Shown in pieces: positions 4,606 to 12,913 of a DNA stretch of 27,238 nucleotides. A model generated the notes under the pieces. That model saw only the letters and a program-made list of their open reading frames with translations. It searched no databases and was not told where the DNA came from. Positions within the stretch are counted from its first letter, which is position 1; each line of letters starts with the position of its first letter. Both the position numbers and the translations under genes were made by a program. The DNA is taken from positions 1 to 27,238 of the IMG/VR virus record IMGVR_UViG_3300008266_000380; one strand, 5' to 3'. Source of the DNA: a virus.

Positions 4606-7130
4606 GTGATGAATCAGTAATCAAACGCTTCTCAGGTGCTTATTGGAAGAGTCAAATTAACTTGGCTTTAGAGCGTCGAAAGAAGTTTATTGAGGCCGCT
4701 GAAGAGTCAATCCGTGTTTATAACGCTCAAAAGGACATTGGTATCATGCGTGATACCGAGCGTCGATTGAACGTGTGGTGGTACTGCGTTAATACCCTGC
4801 TACCTGCCTATTACAGCTCAACACCGAAAGCAGAGGTTACTTTGCGAAAGCGGTCTGGTGGTGTGCTTCATGAGGCATCAGCCGTTATTCTTGAGCGTAA
4901 CATACAGTACCAGATGGATATGGAGTTTAACTTCGACCAGGTAGGGTACACAGCTGCGTTACAGTTCCTCCTTACTGGTCAAGCCGTTCTCTGGGCTCGT
5001 TATGCTTTTGAGTCGGAAAACAAAACCGAGGAGATGGTACTCTTCCGTAATCCTGACGGCACGTTTGTTGATTCAGACAATGAAACATACGAAGGACCAA
5101 CAGACGTTCTTGTGCCAGGTCCAGGCAACACAGTCATTGTTCCAGTTGACGTTGAAGTAAAAGAGGATGAGCGAGCCATCCTAGAGACCGTTCAGTACAA
5201 CGATTATATTTGCTCAGACGCCAGAAACGAGTCTGAGGTTGAATGGCGTGGTCGTAGAGCTTACCTCACACGTAAGCAAGCTACAGACTTGTTTGGTGAA
5301 GAAGTCGCAAACAAACTTAAATACGACAGCTTCCCAGAGGCTATAAAGAAAGACTTTAACCGTGACAGAGAGAAGTACGAAGGCAAAGCAGAAGTTTACG
5401 AGATTTGGTGCTACGAGTCAGAGCGAGTGTATTGGATCCAGATGACTGGCGAGAAATCGCTACTCATGGAGTCTGAGCCACCAATTGAGTTTGAGAAGTT
5501 TTATCCGTGTGTAGTTATCGCTCAAAGCCAAGACCCAGATTCAGTTATTCCTGTATCTGACTATTCTCACGTTAAAGACCAAATTCTTGAGATTGAGCGG
5601 CTTACAACCCGTATCCATGCCGTTACTCAAGCAATCCGCACTAACGCCGCTTACGATTCAGCTATTGGTAGCCAGATTGAGCAGCTTATGATCGGCGACC
5701 TAAAGATGGTGCCGACAATCAATTGGCCGTCATACAAGGCTCGTGGTGGATTAGCTAACTCGATTGAGTTTATGCCTATTGCGCCGTTCGTAGAGGCTTT
5801 GGCTACATTACAGACAGCACGACAAACAGCATTGGCGCAGCTTTATGAGACTCTTAAAGTATCCGACTTGCTACGTGGTACAAGTGCCGAATACAAGACA
5901 GCAACCGCAAACAGACTCGAAAACGCCTGGTCATCCCTGGGTCTTATTGTACGTCAGAACATGTTTACGAAATTCATTTCTGACGGTATCGGCAATCTTG
6001 GAACAATCGTTACGACGATGTTTGAAAAGAATAAGATTATGAACGTTGGCGATGCGCCACAGGTTCTTATCCCTCTTATTCCAACACCACCACCGCCGCC
6101 GGCTCCAGACCCTAACTTGCCACCAGAGATGCAGCCTCCACCTCCACCACCTGTTGATCCTGCGATTATGGTTGCAGCTATGGAGGATCAGATCATGGCT
6201 TTGTACCGTGATGATGATCAGTTTAACTACCGTATCCAGATTGCGTCTGACAGCATGGTGGCTATCGACCAGGCTCAAGACCAAGCAGAAGGTGCGCAAC
6301 TCATGGCGACTTGTGGTGAGTTCTTCAACCAGATGCGGTCTTTAATAGAGCAATATCCACCGCTATTAGAGTTTTCGATTCAGTTATTCCAAAACGTTAT
6401 TAAGCGATTCAAAGGAGGTAAGGAACTGGATGGAATCTTTACCAAGGCTTTGGCACAAGTTGGAGAAATCTCTGCGGCTAGGGAAGAGGCGGCTAAACAA
6501 CCACCTCCTCCAGACCCTAAGACGATTGAGATACAGGGCAGGATGCAAATTGCGCAGATTGAGGCACAGGCTAGGTTGCAAGCTGCGCAAATGGAGATGA
6601 GTGATGCTCATGATAAGAACATCATTAGCTTCCAAGAATCGCAACTAAAGATGCAACGTGAGCAGCTTGATGCGCAGTTAAAGATCCAGGCTCAACAGTT
6701 CGACGAGTACGTTAAGCAACAAGAACTTGGATTGGCCCAGCAGGAAGTTCAGGTCAAAGCTAATGCTGTCCAGGTTGATATGCTTAAAGTACAAGCTATG
6801 TCAGCTAGTGATGCTAACAAGCAGGCGATTCAGCAAGAGACAAACCGCATGGCGCAGATTCTAGACATTCAAAAACTAGAACTTGAAAATATGCGTATTC
6901 GATTGGCCGAGTCTGAAAAGCTAATGGAAGAGCGCCGTTTGTCTGGTGAGCAAGAGCTTGAGAGACTTCGGATGGCTATGCAGTCGATACAGACTGCACC
7001 AAAGTCAGAGTCGCAACCAGTTGTGATTAACAACATCATACCAAAAGCGTCAAAGCGAGTTGGTAAGGTAACGATGGATGAGTTAGGTAACCCGTCAATC
7101 GAGCTGAACAATGTGGATGATGAGGCGTAA
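4602..7130 (+). CDS. Portal protein with long coiled-coil C-terminus
   Basis: 842 residues, larger than most portals. The portal is the dodecameric ring at one capsid vertex through which DNA enters and leaves. The N-terminal two-thirds resembles podovirus (P22-type) portals: RRLNVWWYCVNTLLPAYYSS (about 54-73), then a long alpha/beta clip-stem region with EIERLTTRIHAVTQAIR. A Pro-rich linker at about 490-520 (runs of five and six Pro) follows. After a further helical part, residues about 640-800 are a Gln/Glu/Met-rich helix with few breaks, predicted as coiled coil and matching the barrel extension of long portals, though unusually long. It overlaps the terminase stop by 4 bases. Confidence 0.93.
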   Translation: MSDESVIKRFSGAYWKSQINLALERRKKFIEAAEESIRVYNAQKDIGIMRDTERRLNVWWYCVNTLLPAYYSSTPKAEVTLRKRSGGVLHEASAVILERNIQYQMDMEFNFDQVGYTAALQFLLTGQAVLWARYAFESENKTEEMVLFRNPDGTFVDSDNETYEGPTDVLVPGPGNTVIVPVDVEVKEDERAILETVQYNDYICSDARNESEVEWRGRRAYLTRKQATDLFGEEVANKLKYDSFPEAIKKDFNRDREKYEGKAEVYEIWCYESERVYWIQMTGEKSLLMESEPPIEFEKFYPCVVIAQSQDPDSVIPVSDYSHVKDQILEIERLTTRIHAVTQAIRTNAAYDSAIGSQIEQLMIGDLKMVPTINWPSYKARGGLANSIEFMPIAPFVEALATLQTARQTALAQLYETLKVSDLLRGTSAEYKTATANRLENAWSSLGLIVRQNMFTKFISDGIGNLGTIVTTMFEKNKIMNVGDAPQVLIPLIPTPPPPPAPDPNLPPEMQPPPPPPVDPAIMVAAMEDQIMALYRDDDQFNYRIQIASDSMVAIDQAQDQAEGAQLMATCGEFFNQMRSLIEQYPPLLEFSIQLFQNVIKRFKGGKELDGIFTKALAQVGEISAAREEAAKQPPPPDPKTIEIQGRMQIAQIEAQARLQAAQMEMSDAHDKNIISFQESQLKMQREQLDAQLKIQAQQFDEYVKQQELGLAQQEVQVKANAVQVDMLKVQAMSASDANKQAIQQETNRMAQILDIQKLELENMRIRLAESEKLMEERRLSGEQELERLRMAMQSIQTAPKSESQPVVINNIIPKASKRVGKVTMDELGNPSIELNNVDDEA

Positions 7131-7132
7131 CC

Positions 7133-9025
7133 GTGACTGACAATGTTGATGTTAGTAACAGTCCGACCAGTGTAAATCCTGACATTCCTGTTCGTACCTT
7201 AGACAAAGGCGGCGAGCAGATTCAGGTTGTAGCAATAGACTACGGTGGTGCCGGTTCAGAGAATCTCACAGTTCCAGACTTTGCGACTGAGAACACTCTT
7301 CAAAGTATTAACGCTGCGATTGCTGGCGGGTTGTATTTCAACATCACAACAAACTCCGACATTCTTGGTGTCGGCGTTACAGGTCGTCGCAATAATGAGA
7401 TTGAACTAAGTTTCTTTGACTCGTTTGACACTAACCTTATTACAAACACTACTGCTGCTGGTGGTTCTGCTACAATCTCTGGTGGTCACGCTCGGTATCG
7501 CACAGGAACAAATGTAAATGGTGCTGCACGAGGCGAGTCAGTATACAAATGCAACTACAGACCTGCGCACGAAGAGTATGCGTTTTTTACAGCAGCATTT
7601 ACGACAGGTGTTGCAAATTCATTCCAACGCATTGGTATTTATGATGCTGACAACGGTGCGTTCATTGGATATGAAGGCACATCTTTTGGCGTAACGCTAC
7701 GCTCTGGAACGGTTGACACAACGATTGCCCGAGCAAGTTGGAACGGCGACCCTCTCGATGGGTCTGTTGGATCTATCTTTACTCGTGCTGGCATTCCAGA
7801 AGCTATCAACCTCACCTACTCCAACCTTTATCGTATTCGTTTTGCGTGGCTTGGATCTGCTTCGTTTATCTTCGAGGTCTTTAGTCCAGATGCGAAGTGG
7901 GTAACGTTTCACACTATTCGCATCCCAAACAGTCAGCTTGCACCGTCGATACAAACGCCAAATCTTCCAATGAAGATTGAGTGCGTAAAAAGCGCCGATG
8001 GAGTTACAGACCTTTCAATTTACACGGCGTGTTGGGCAGCAGGAACAACCTCTGACTACAATCCAATCACAGAAACATTGACGGATTATAGTCTGGCAAA
8101 TCTTACACGCTCGGTTATTACAGGCCGTTCAAGCACTGGTGGCGGTACGTACTACAACGTAAAGGTAAATCCGTCCGGTTCGCTTATTACTGCCATTGGC
8201 GACATTACTGGCGTTGTCGGTCAGAACACGATGGCAAACAGCTTGCCAGTTGTTATTGCGAGCAATCAAACTGCTGTGCCTGTGTCCGATAACGGTGGGT
8301 CAATTACGGTTGATGGAACGGTTGCGGCAACACAATCAGGCACCTGGAACATTAACAACATTACTGGCACTGTTACGTTGCCAACAGGCGCAGCGACAGA
8401 AACAACACTTGCCGCAAAGGCTACTGAGTCAACGCTACAAAGCATTGATGGTAAGATTACCGCTTGCAACACTAACTCTGTAACTATTAACGCACCACTA
8501 CCATCTGGCACAAACAACATTGGTGATGTGGATGTTTTGACCTTACCAAACGTAACACTTGCGTCTCAAACTAATCCGTTTACGTCAGCAATTCCTGTTT
8601 CAGACAATGGCGGTTCTATTACCGTTGATGGCACAGTTGCAGCTACGCAATCAGGCACCTGGAACGTTACAGTCAATACCGCACTCCCTGCTGGCACTAA
8701 CAATATTGGTGACGTTGATGTACTGACACTTCCAGATGTAGCAATCAAAACGTACTCAAGCAGCTCAGTCACCAGCGTAGTTTCTGCGGCTGTAAGTACA
8801 AGCATACTAGCCAGCAACGCTAATCGTCGCATGGCAATTATGGTGAACGACACCGACAAGAACGTTTATGTAAAACTTGGTGCAACGGCAAGCACTACTA
8901 GCTTTTCGTATAAACTTACGCCAGGTCAAACCTTAGAGTTGCCGATTCCAGTTTATACAGGTGCGATTGATGCAATTTGGGATACGTCTCCGACTGGCAG
9001 CATGAGAGTGACGGAGATTAGCTAA
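7133..9025 (+). CDS. Large beta-rich virion protein (fibre or decoration) with internal repeats
   Basis: 630 residues from a GTG start 3 bases after the portal stop. The composition (Thr, Ser, Gly, Asn, Val) and short beta repeats are those of phage fibre or head-fibre proteins. Residues about 130-320 resemble a jelly-roll/lectin-like domain (SFFDSFDTN, FRFAW-like segments). Residues 370-530 carry two copies of a 25-residue unit (VPVSDNGGSITVDGTV-type) and two copies of TNNIGDVDVLTLP. The C-terminus (NRRMAIMVNDTDKNVYVKLG to the end) is a small beta domain common at the end of phage structural proteins and probably a trimerisation or docking module. Its position between portal and scaffold is unusual for a tail fibre, so a capsid-attached fibre is also possible. 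Confidence 0.7.
   Translation: MTDNVDVSNSPTSVNPDIPVRTLDKGGEQIQVVAIDYGGAGSENLTVPDFATENTLQSINAAIAGGLYFNITTNSDILGVGVTGRRNNEIELSFFDSFDTNLITNTTAAGGSATISGGHARYRTGTNVNGAARGESVYKCNYRPAHEEYAFFTAAFTTGVANSFQRIGIYDADNGAFIGYEGTSFGVTLRSGTVDTTIARASWNGDPLDGSVGSIFTRAGIPEAINLTYSNLYRIRFAWLGSASFIFEVFSPDAKWVTFHTIRIPNSQLAPSIQTPNLPMKIECVKSADGVTDLSIYTACWAAGTTSDYNPITETLTDYSLANLTRSVITGRSSTGGGTYYNVKVNPSGSLITAIGDITGVVGQNTMANSLPVVIASNQTAVPVSDNGGSITVDGTVAATQSGTWNINNITGTVTLPTGAATETTLAAKATESTLQSIDGKITACNTNSVTINAPLPSGTNNIGDVDVLTLPNVTLASQTNPFTSAIPVSDNGGSITVDGTVAATQSGTWNVTVNTALPAGTNNIGDVDVLTLPDVAIKTYSSSSVTSVVSAAVSTSILASNANRRMAIMVNDTDKNVYVKLGATASTTSFSYKLTPGQTLELPIPVYTGAIDAIWDTSPTGSMRVTEIS
8276..8350 (+). repeat. Intragenic 75-bp repeat, copy 1
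   Basis: Codes for residues 382-406 of the 630-residue virion protein (VPVSDNGGSITVDGTV and on to GTWN). The protein is nearly identical to copy 2 at 8591-8665, 105 residues downstream, while the DNA differs mainly at third codon positions apart from an 18-base identical end. This indicates a repeat kept by selection on the protein. Confidence 0.85.
8591..8665 (+). repeat. Intragenic 75-bp repeat, copy 2
   Basis: Codes for residues 487-511 (IPVSDNGGSITVDGTV and on to GTWN) and matches copy 1 at 8276-8350 in all but the first residue. Each copy is associated with a TNNIGDVDVLTLP segment (after copy 2, and just before copy 2 for the other), so the duplicated unit is larger than 75 bp. Confidence 0.85.
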
Positions 9026-9711
9026 TGCCTGTTTTCAATCCTAATCCTCTTAGTGAACAGCAGTTTTACGGTGGAACCTCCGGTGGCACAGCGACAGCAC
9101 AAACAATTACCTGCACTCCGGCACCAGGTGCTTACGCAGCAGGTCAAAAATTTAGGTTTAAGGTAGGTAGCGGTTTAGGCTCAACAGGAGCGGTTGTCAC
9201 AGCACACACTCTAAACGTAAATGGATTAGGCGCAAAAAATATCGTCAATAATGAAGATGCGACAAATCCAACATTGGGAACATGGATTGCAGGTGCCATC
9301 GTTGAAGTAATGTATGACGGCACGAATATGGTGATTATAAACGACCCTGGTGGATGGATTGACAACAGTCCAACGGTTACCGCTGCGTCAGGGTCAATTA
9401 CCGCTCAAACTGTAATTCGTAGTCAATTTCGCAAAATCGGCAAAGTAATTATGTACTCTGGTGTGATTAACGGCATTAACACTTCAGGTGTTGGAACTAC
9501 TATTGATGTGTCGTTGCCTGTTAATTCGTCGCCTACTCTTCTTTGGCTGACCACAATCCAGGTCTTCGACGGCAGCGCACAGCAGGTGCCAATAGTTAAT
9601 AATCAAGGCGGCGTAACAACCATGCGAATTGGTCCAGCTTTGGCTGGCGGTTCGTGGGGAACCCGTAGCGGCGTGTCTGTCCGTTGGAACATATATTACC
9701 CTAGCGTGTAG
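9025..9711 (+). CDS. Tail-fibre-type protein, paralogue of the fibre at 24622
   Basis: 228 residues; the ATG overlaps the stop of the previous gene (TAATG). Residues about 16-115 (SGGTATAQTITCTPAPGAY to INDPGGWID) align well with residues about 94-195 of the fibre protein at 24622-25533, sharing AGQKFR, TAHTL, KNIVNNED, NPTLGTW, YDGTN and NDPGGW. The C-terminal half has FRKIGKVIMYSGVING and IDVSLPVNSS, again shared with the paralogue (QFRKTGKTVII, IDVSLPVNS); this looks like a receptor-binding or trimerising fibre head. It lacks the N-terminal virion-binding segment of the longer paralogue, so it may attach to the product of the upstream gene. Confidence 0.75.
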   Translation: MPVFNPNPLSEQQFYGGTSGGTATAQTITCTPAPGAYAAGQKFRFKVGSGLGSTGAVVTAHTLNVNGLGAKNIVNNEDATNPTLGTWIAGAIVEVMYDGTNMVIINDPGGWIDNSPTVTAASGSITAQTVIRSQFRKIGKVIMYSGVINGINTSGVGTTIDVSLPVNSSPTLLWLTTIQVFDGSAQQVPIVNNQGGVTTMRIGPALAGGSWGTRSGVSVRWNIYYPSV

Positions 9712-9712
9712 C

Positions 9713-10027
9713 ATGAGCCTTTTACTCCTGCTAAACCCAAAGCAGTATGGCGGCGTTGCAGAAACACCAGACACCAGTGACATTCTGGATGTTTACCGCA
9801 AACGCCGTAAAAAGCGTGAGGATGAGCTATTAGAGGAGGAAATTGCCGCTCAGTTGCTCAAGGCACGTCAAACAGACGTTTCAATACCAGCCAACGTAGA
9901 CGTTATTAAGCTAGGTGCAATTCTTCGTGAAAAGTTGTATGAAAACATAAAGCCAGACGAAGTACAGGGTTTGGAGCGCACAAAACGCATCAAGCTGCTG
10001 TTGTTAGCCCTGGTAATGGATGACTAA
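9713..10027 (+). CDS. Small conserved phage protein of unknown function
   Basis: 104 residues starting MSLLLLLNPKQYGG, an N-terminal signature I know from many small podovirus/siphovirus proteins next to structural genes; no function is established. I chose the ATG at 9713, two bases after the previous stop, because the signature begins there; the frame extends back to 9629 only inside the fibre gene. The middle is strongly charged (YRKRRKKREDELLEEEIAAQ), probably one long helix, and the C-terminus (IKLLLLALVMDD) is hydrophobic. The short hydrophobic start is not a convincing signal peptide because it runs straight into Asn-Pro. Confidence 0.75.
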   Translation: MSLLLLLNPKQYGGVAETPDTSDILDVYRKRRKKREDELLEEEIAAQLLKARQTDVSIPANVDVIKLGAILREKLYENIKPDEVQGLERTKRIKLLLLALVMDD

Positions 10028-10338
10028 TGAGCAAGTATAAACTGTTCCAATACTGTCCAGTTCAACAAAAAGTAGTACCTATTGAAGAAGTTCAAAAAGA
10101 GCGTTTTTGTAGGGACTTATTTATTCAAGACGAGATGCCTCCAACGAGGAATCCGTTAAACCCCAAAGAAATATACACAAGTAAATCAAAGCTAAGAGCA
10201 GCCTACCGTGCCGCTGGTGCGGTTGAGGTTGGCGATGCCTATGACCGTGGGTACGTTCCAGAAAAGGAAACTCAACGGTCTGAAAAGCAACTTGTGGACA
10301 AAATGATGCGTAATTTACGGGAAAGATATGGCCGATAA
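10027..10338 (+). CDS. Conserved hypothetical phage protein
   Basis: 103 residues, with ATG overlapping the previous stop by one base. Segments LFIQDEMPPTRNPLNPKEIY and SKSKLRAAYRAAGAVEVGDA resemble a small family found in short-tailed phages near the scaffold gene, in which an MPxTRxP motif is followed by a helical SKSxxR segment and EVG. The role is not known. Two cysteines (C9, C28) do not form a zinc pair. The C-terminus is basic and charged. Its 3' end overlaps the scaffold gene by 11 bases, so it is expressed with the head genes. Confidence 0.7.
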   Translation: MSKYKLFQYCPVQQKVVPIEEVQKERFCRDLFIQDEMPPTRNPLNPKEIYTSKSKLRAAYRAAGAVEVGDAYDRGYVPEKETQRSEKQLVDKMMRNLRERYGR

Positions 10339-11365
10339 TACAGAAATACAAGACACTGAAGTGCAGGTTGAGCGATCAGCACCAGAGCGTATGAGTATAC
10401 GTGACGCCTTGCAGCAACAGTTCGATAAACCAGAAGATACCCAAAACGAGGCTGAACCCGAGGCAGAAGCACAAGAGGAAAACCAAGAAGTCCAAGATGC
10501 TGTCGAGCAAGTTATCGAGACTCAAGAGAAACCCGCACTCTTGCCACCAGCAGACATGCGTAAAGAGGAAAAGGAGGCTTTTCTCAATCCCACACCAGAA
10601 AACGCTCATATCCTGCAATCATACCTTAATAGACGTGCTTACGAGACACGAGCCGATTATAGCCGAAAAATGGCTGAAGTTGAGGAACTTCGTAAGAATA
10701 CATCCTCAGTTTACGACACCATAAAACAGTACGAGCAGGATTATGCCAAACAGGGTATTAGCCTCGGGGACATAGCCAAGCGGTCTATAGCGTGGGACCG
10801 AGCTATGCAGAACAATCCTGTCGAGACGGCTAGGGAATGGCTTGAATCGTATGGATTGTCGGTAGACGACCTGGCTGGTCAGTATCAACAGCAGCAAGCA
10901 CCGGTTCAAAACTACCTTACCCGTGAGGATGCCGAGCGAATCGCAGAGGAACGGGTTCAGTCCTTGATGCAGCAGCAGGAACAAAAAGCCGTTGAGTATT
11001 ACAATCAAAGGGTCGTAGAATCTTTCATGAATAGTAAACCCGTATTTCGCGACCCAGAAACAGCCGCACAAATTGAGGCTGATATGAGTCCAGTAGTACA
11101 GGCACTCACAGGAACCGGACGCTACAGCTCACCCGAAGAAATCCTGGAGACGGCCTATAACTACGTCATAAACGGGAACCCTGCTTATTCCAGCCTCGTT
11201 TCTAAGATGGCTGCTAAGCCGGTAATTCAAGAACAGAAGGCAGCGGTCGAAAAGGCCAAGGCTGCGTCGAAATCAATATCTGGCTCCGCTGGTTCAGGGA
11301 CACCCAGGGTACAAACAAAAGACATACGGGATAATCTGCGACGGCGACTCCACGGTGGAGATTAA
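10328..11365 (+). CDS. Capsid scaffolding protein
   Basis: 345 residues located directly before the major capsid gene, the standard place for the scaffold. The sequence has the family's features: a highly acidic disordered N-terminus (about 30-65, rich in Glu and Gln), long Gln/Glu-rich helices (LNRRAYETRADYSRKMAEVE, about 98-117; AERIAEERVQSLMQQQEQ later) and a short basic C-terminus (IRDNLRRRLHGGD). In P22-like systems that basic tail binds the coat protein. Scaffold guides prohead assembly and then leaves. There is no protease domain or separate protease gene nearby, so exit without cleavage is likely. Confidence 0.85.
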   Translation: MADNTEIQDTEVQVERSAPERMSIRDALQQQFDKPEDTQNEAEPEAEAQEENQEVQDAVEQVIETQEKPALLPPADMRKEEKEAFLNPTPENAHILQSYLNRRAYETRADYSRKMAEVEELRKNTSSVYDTIKQYEQDYAKQGISLGDIAKRSIAWDRAMQNNPVETAREWLESYGLSVDDLAGQYQQQQAPVQNYLTREDAERIAEERVQSLMQQQEQKAVEYYNQRVVESFMNSKPVFRDPETAAQIEADMSPVVQALTGTGRYSSPEEILETAYNYVINGNPAYSSLVSKMAAKPVIQEQKAAVEKAKAASKSISGSAGSGTPRVQTKDIRDNLRRRLHGGD

Positions 11366-11373
11366 GCCATAGA

Positions 11374-11402
11374 GGTTATCCCGAAAATTATAAGGGATAA
11401 CT
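11374..11402 (+). promoter_or_regulatory. Hairpin overlapping the capsid gene ribosome-binding site
   Basis: GTTATCCC (11375-11382) pairs perfectly with GGGATAAC (11394-11401); a G-T wobble adds one pair. The loop is 11 bases and A/T rich. The 3' arm includes the only Shine-Dalgarno-like bases (AAGGG, 11392-11396) before the capsid ATG at 11406. No U-tract follows, so it is not a terminator. It may control capsid translation, be an RNase III-type processing site, or stabilise the mRNA. The structure is seen; its use is inference. Confidence 0.55.
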
Positions 11403-11405
11403 AAA

Positions 11406-12362
11406 ATGGCAAATCTTGAGGAAGCAGTAGTAGCGACCCTCTTTGACCAGTCAGATGCAATCGCAGATGAGGTGCTTCACCATAATCCGCTTCTTGCTTC
11501 GCTGGATGAGCAGGGTCTTATTCGTAAATTCTCCGGTGGATATGAGCTTCGTAAGCCAATCATGTACAATGATGCGGCTGTAGGTGGGTTCTACTCCGGT
11601 TTCTCATCTTTCAACCTTGATGCTATCGATGACGCTACTGCGTTTCGATTCGCTATCAAGCAGGTATATGAGCCTGTAGCAATCAGTGGCCGTGATCGTC
11701 GTGCTAACCGTGACGAGGCTATGCTTCTTGACCTTGCTGAGATGAAGATGAAGGCAGCAATTGCTCGTCTCAAGAATACCGTTTCTACCTCGCTTCGTGG
11801 CGATGGAACTGGAAGCGGAGGACTTGAGTTCGACGGTATCAAGAAGGCGGTTTCGACCTCACCTTCTTCTGGTACTTACGGAACAATTGACCGTACTTCT
11901 AACACCTGGGCACGTAACCTTGCGGTAAACGTAACCCTTTCGGCTTCTAACGTTCAGGAGCAGATCACTGATGCTATCAGCCAGATCACTCGTGGTGACG
12001 AGCAGCCGGACCTTGGTCTCATGGACCGAACAGCTTGGAAGTACCTTCACAGCTCACTCACAGCAATTCAGCGTATTCAGCTTCCTGTAAAGAAGGCTGT
12101 TGCTGGATTCCGTGTTCTTCAGTACGACGGATGCGATTTCGTATTCGACGGTGGATACGGCTCTTCTGTGCTTGAGACAAACAGCTGCCGACTTCTTAAC
12201 ACGAAGTATTGGTCGTTTGATGTGGTTCGTGGCGCAGATTTCAAACCGCTTGCTCCAGAGATGGCTCGACCGGTTGACCAGGATGCTTTCTTCACGGTTA
12301 TTATCGTTGAAGGAAACCTCTGCTGCTCCGCACCTGCACTTCAGGCTGTTATTTACGCTTAA
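11406..12362 (+). CDS. Major capsid protein (HK97 fold)
   Basis: 318 residues. It begins with a helix (LEEAVVATLFDQSDAIADEV) and then shows the typical order of a short HK97-fold coat protein: E-loop region about 40-75 (GGYELRKPIMY), spine helix about 97-125 (DEAMLLDLAEMKMKAAIARL), GGLEFDGIKKAV (about 137-148), the GTYGTIDRTSNTWARN segment and an A-domain ending AVIYA. The GTYGxIDRT-W-R segment is characteristic of a family of podovirus and siphovirus coats. There is no N-terminal delta domain, in line with a separate scaffold. Codon choice (CTT, CGT, GGT, TCT) is more uniform than in neighbouring genes, as expected for the most abundant protein. Confidence 0.93.
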   Translation: MANLEEAVVATLFDQSDAIADEVLHHNPLLASLDEQGLIRKFSGGYELRKPIMYNDAAVGGFYSGFSSFNLDAIDDATAFRFAIKQVYEPVAISGRDRRANRDEAMLLDLAEMKMKAAIARLKNTVSTSLRGDGTGSGGLEFDGIKKAVSTSPSSGTYGTIDRTSNTWARNLAVNVTLSASNVQEQITDAISQITRGDEQPDLGLMDRTAWKYLHSSLTAIQRIQLPVKKAVAGFRVLQYDGCDFVFDGGYGSSVLETNSCRLLNTKYWSFDVVRGADFKPLAPEMARPVDQDAFFTVIIVEGNLCCSAPALQAVIYA

Positions 12363-12380
12363 TTGTAGGAGGAACAGAAT

Positions 12381-12869
12381 ATGTCAGGTTCAGGATCATT
12401 TGGAGTAAATTACAAGAGAACTTTCGATGTTGCGACAGTTCCGTCGTTGCCAGCTAAAATTGGTGACACAGGTTCGTGTCCAGAAGGAACTTTCTTGTTC
12501 GTTCAGGCCGATGGCGCAATCGCTCAGTATGCTTTCGTCAAGATTTCTGACGATGGTCAAGCTGACGAGCTTACAACTACCAATGCAGGTTCAAACAACC
12601 TTCAGGTAGGTGTTGCTCAGGTTGCCGCTGCCGACAACGAGTACCTTTGGGTATGGGTTGGAGGAGTTGGTGGAGGAGGAGTTGGTACAGGTATCAAAGG
12701 CAAAGTAGCTGCAAGCTACGCTGCTGATGCTAACCTCAACACCACAGCCACCGATGGCGTAGCTGATGATAGTTCGACAACGCTTATCAAGAACGTCGTA
12801 GGACTTACGACTGTTGTTGGTGCTGGCACTGTTGAGCTGAAGTCAACTGGCTACCTCACGGTTAACTAA
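12381..12869 (+). CDS. Probable capsid decoration protein
   Basis: 162 residues with a strong ribosome-binding site (GGAGG at 12368-12372). Small, beta-rich, Gly/Ala/Thr-rich, with a Gly-rich loop (VGGVGGGGVGTGIKG, about 93-107) that resembles a flexible surface loop. It lies directly after the coat gene and before a strong terminator, so it should be made at levels close to the coat protein, which fits a decoration (cement) protein that binds the outer shell. No motif proves this; a minor head protein is the alternative. Confidence 0.65.
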   Translation: MSGSGSFGVNYKRTFDVATVPSLPAKIGDTGSCPEGTFLFVQADGAIAQYAFVKISDDGQADELTTTNAGSNNLQVGVAQVAAADNEYLWVWVGGVGGGGVGTGIKGKVAASYAADANLNTTATDGVADDSSTTLIKNVVGLTTVVGAGTVELKSTGYLTVN

Positions 12870-12876
12870 GGTTAAG

Positions 12877-12902
12877 GCGGGGTAGAAATACCCCGCTTTT
12901 TT
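12877..12902 (+). terminator. Strong intrinsic terminator after the capsid/decoration genes
   Basis: A perfect 8-bp GC-rich stem (GCGGGGTA / TACCCCGC, 12877-12884 and 12889-12896) closed by a GAAA tetraloop is followed directly by six T (12897-12902). This is a textbook Rho-independent terminator, 8 bases after the decoration stop and inside what is otherwise one gene series, so partial read-through must feed the downstream genes. Confidence 0.92.
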
Positions 12903-12913
12903 ACGAGGATTTT

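Noticed and set aside
8266-8859. Long antisense frames (84 and 97 codons) opposite the repeat-rich virion gene
   Set aside because: Mirror-image frames of a strongly supported gene; their similarity to each other only reflects the sense-strand repeats.
9629-9712. N-terminal extension of the protein starting at 9713
   Set aside because: It would lie wholly within the fibre gene; the conserved start MSLLLLLNPKQ begins at 9713.
11374-11402. Intrinsic terminator before the capsid gene
   Set aside because: The hairpin is followed by a short mixed stretch and the start codon, without a T-run.
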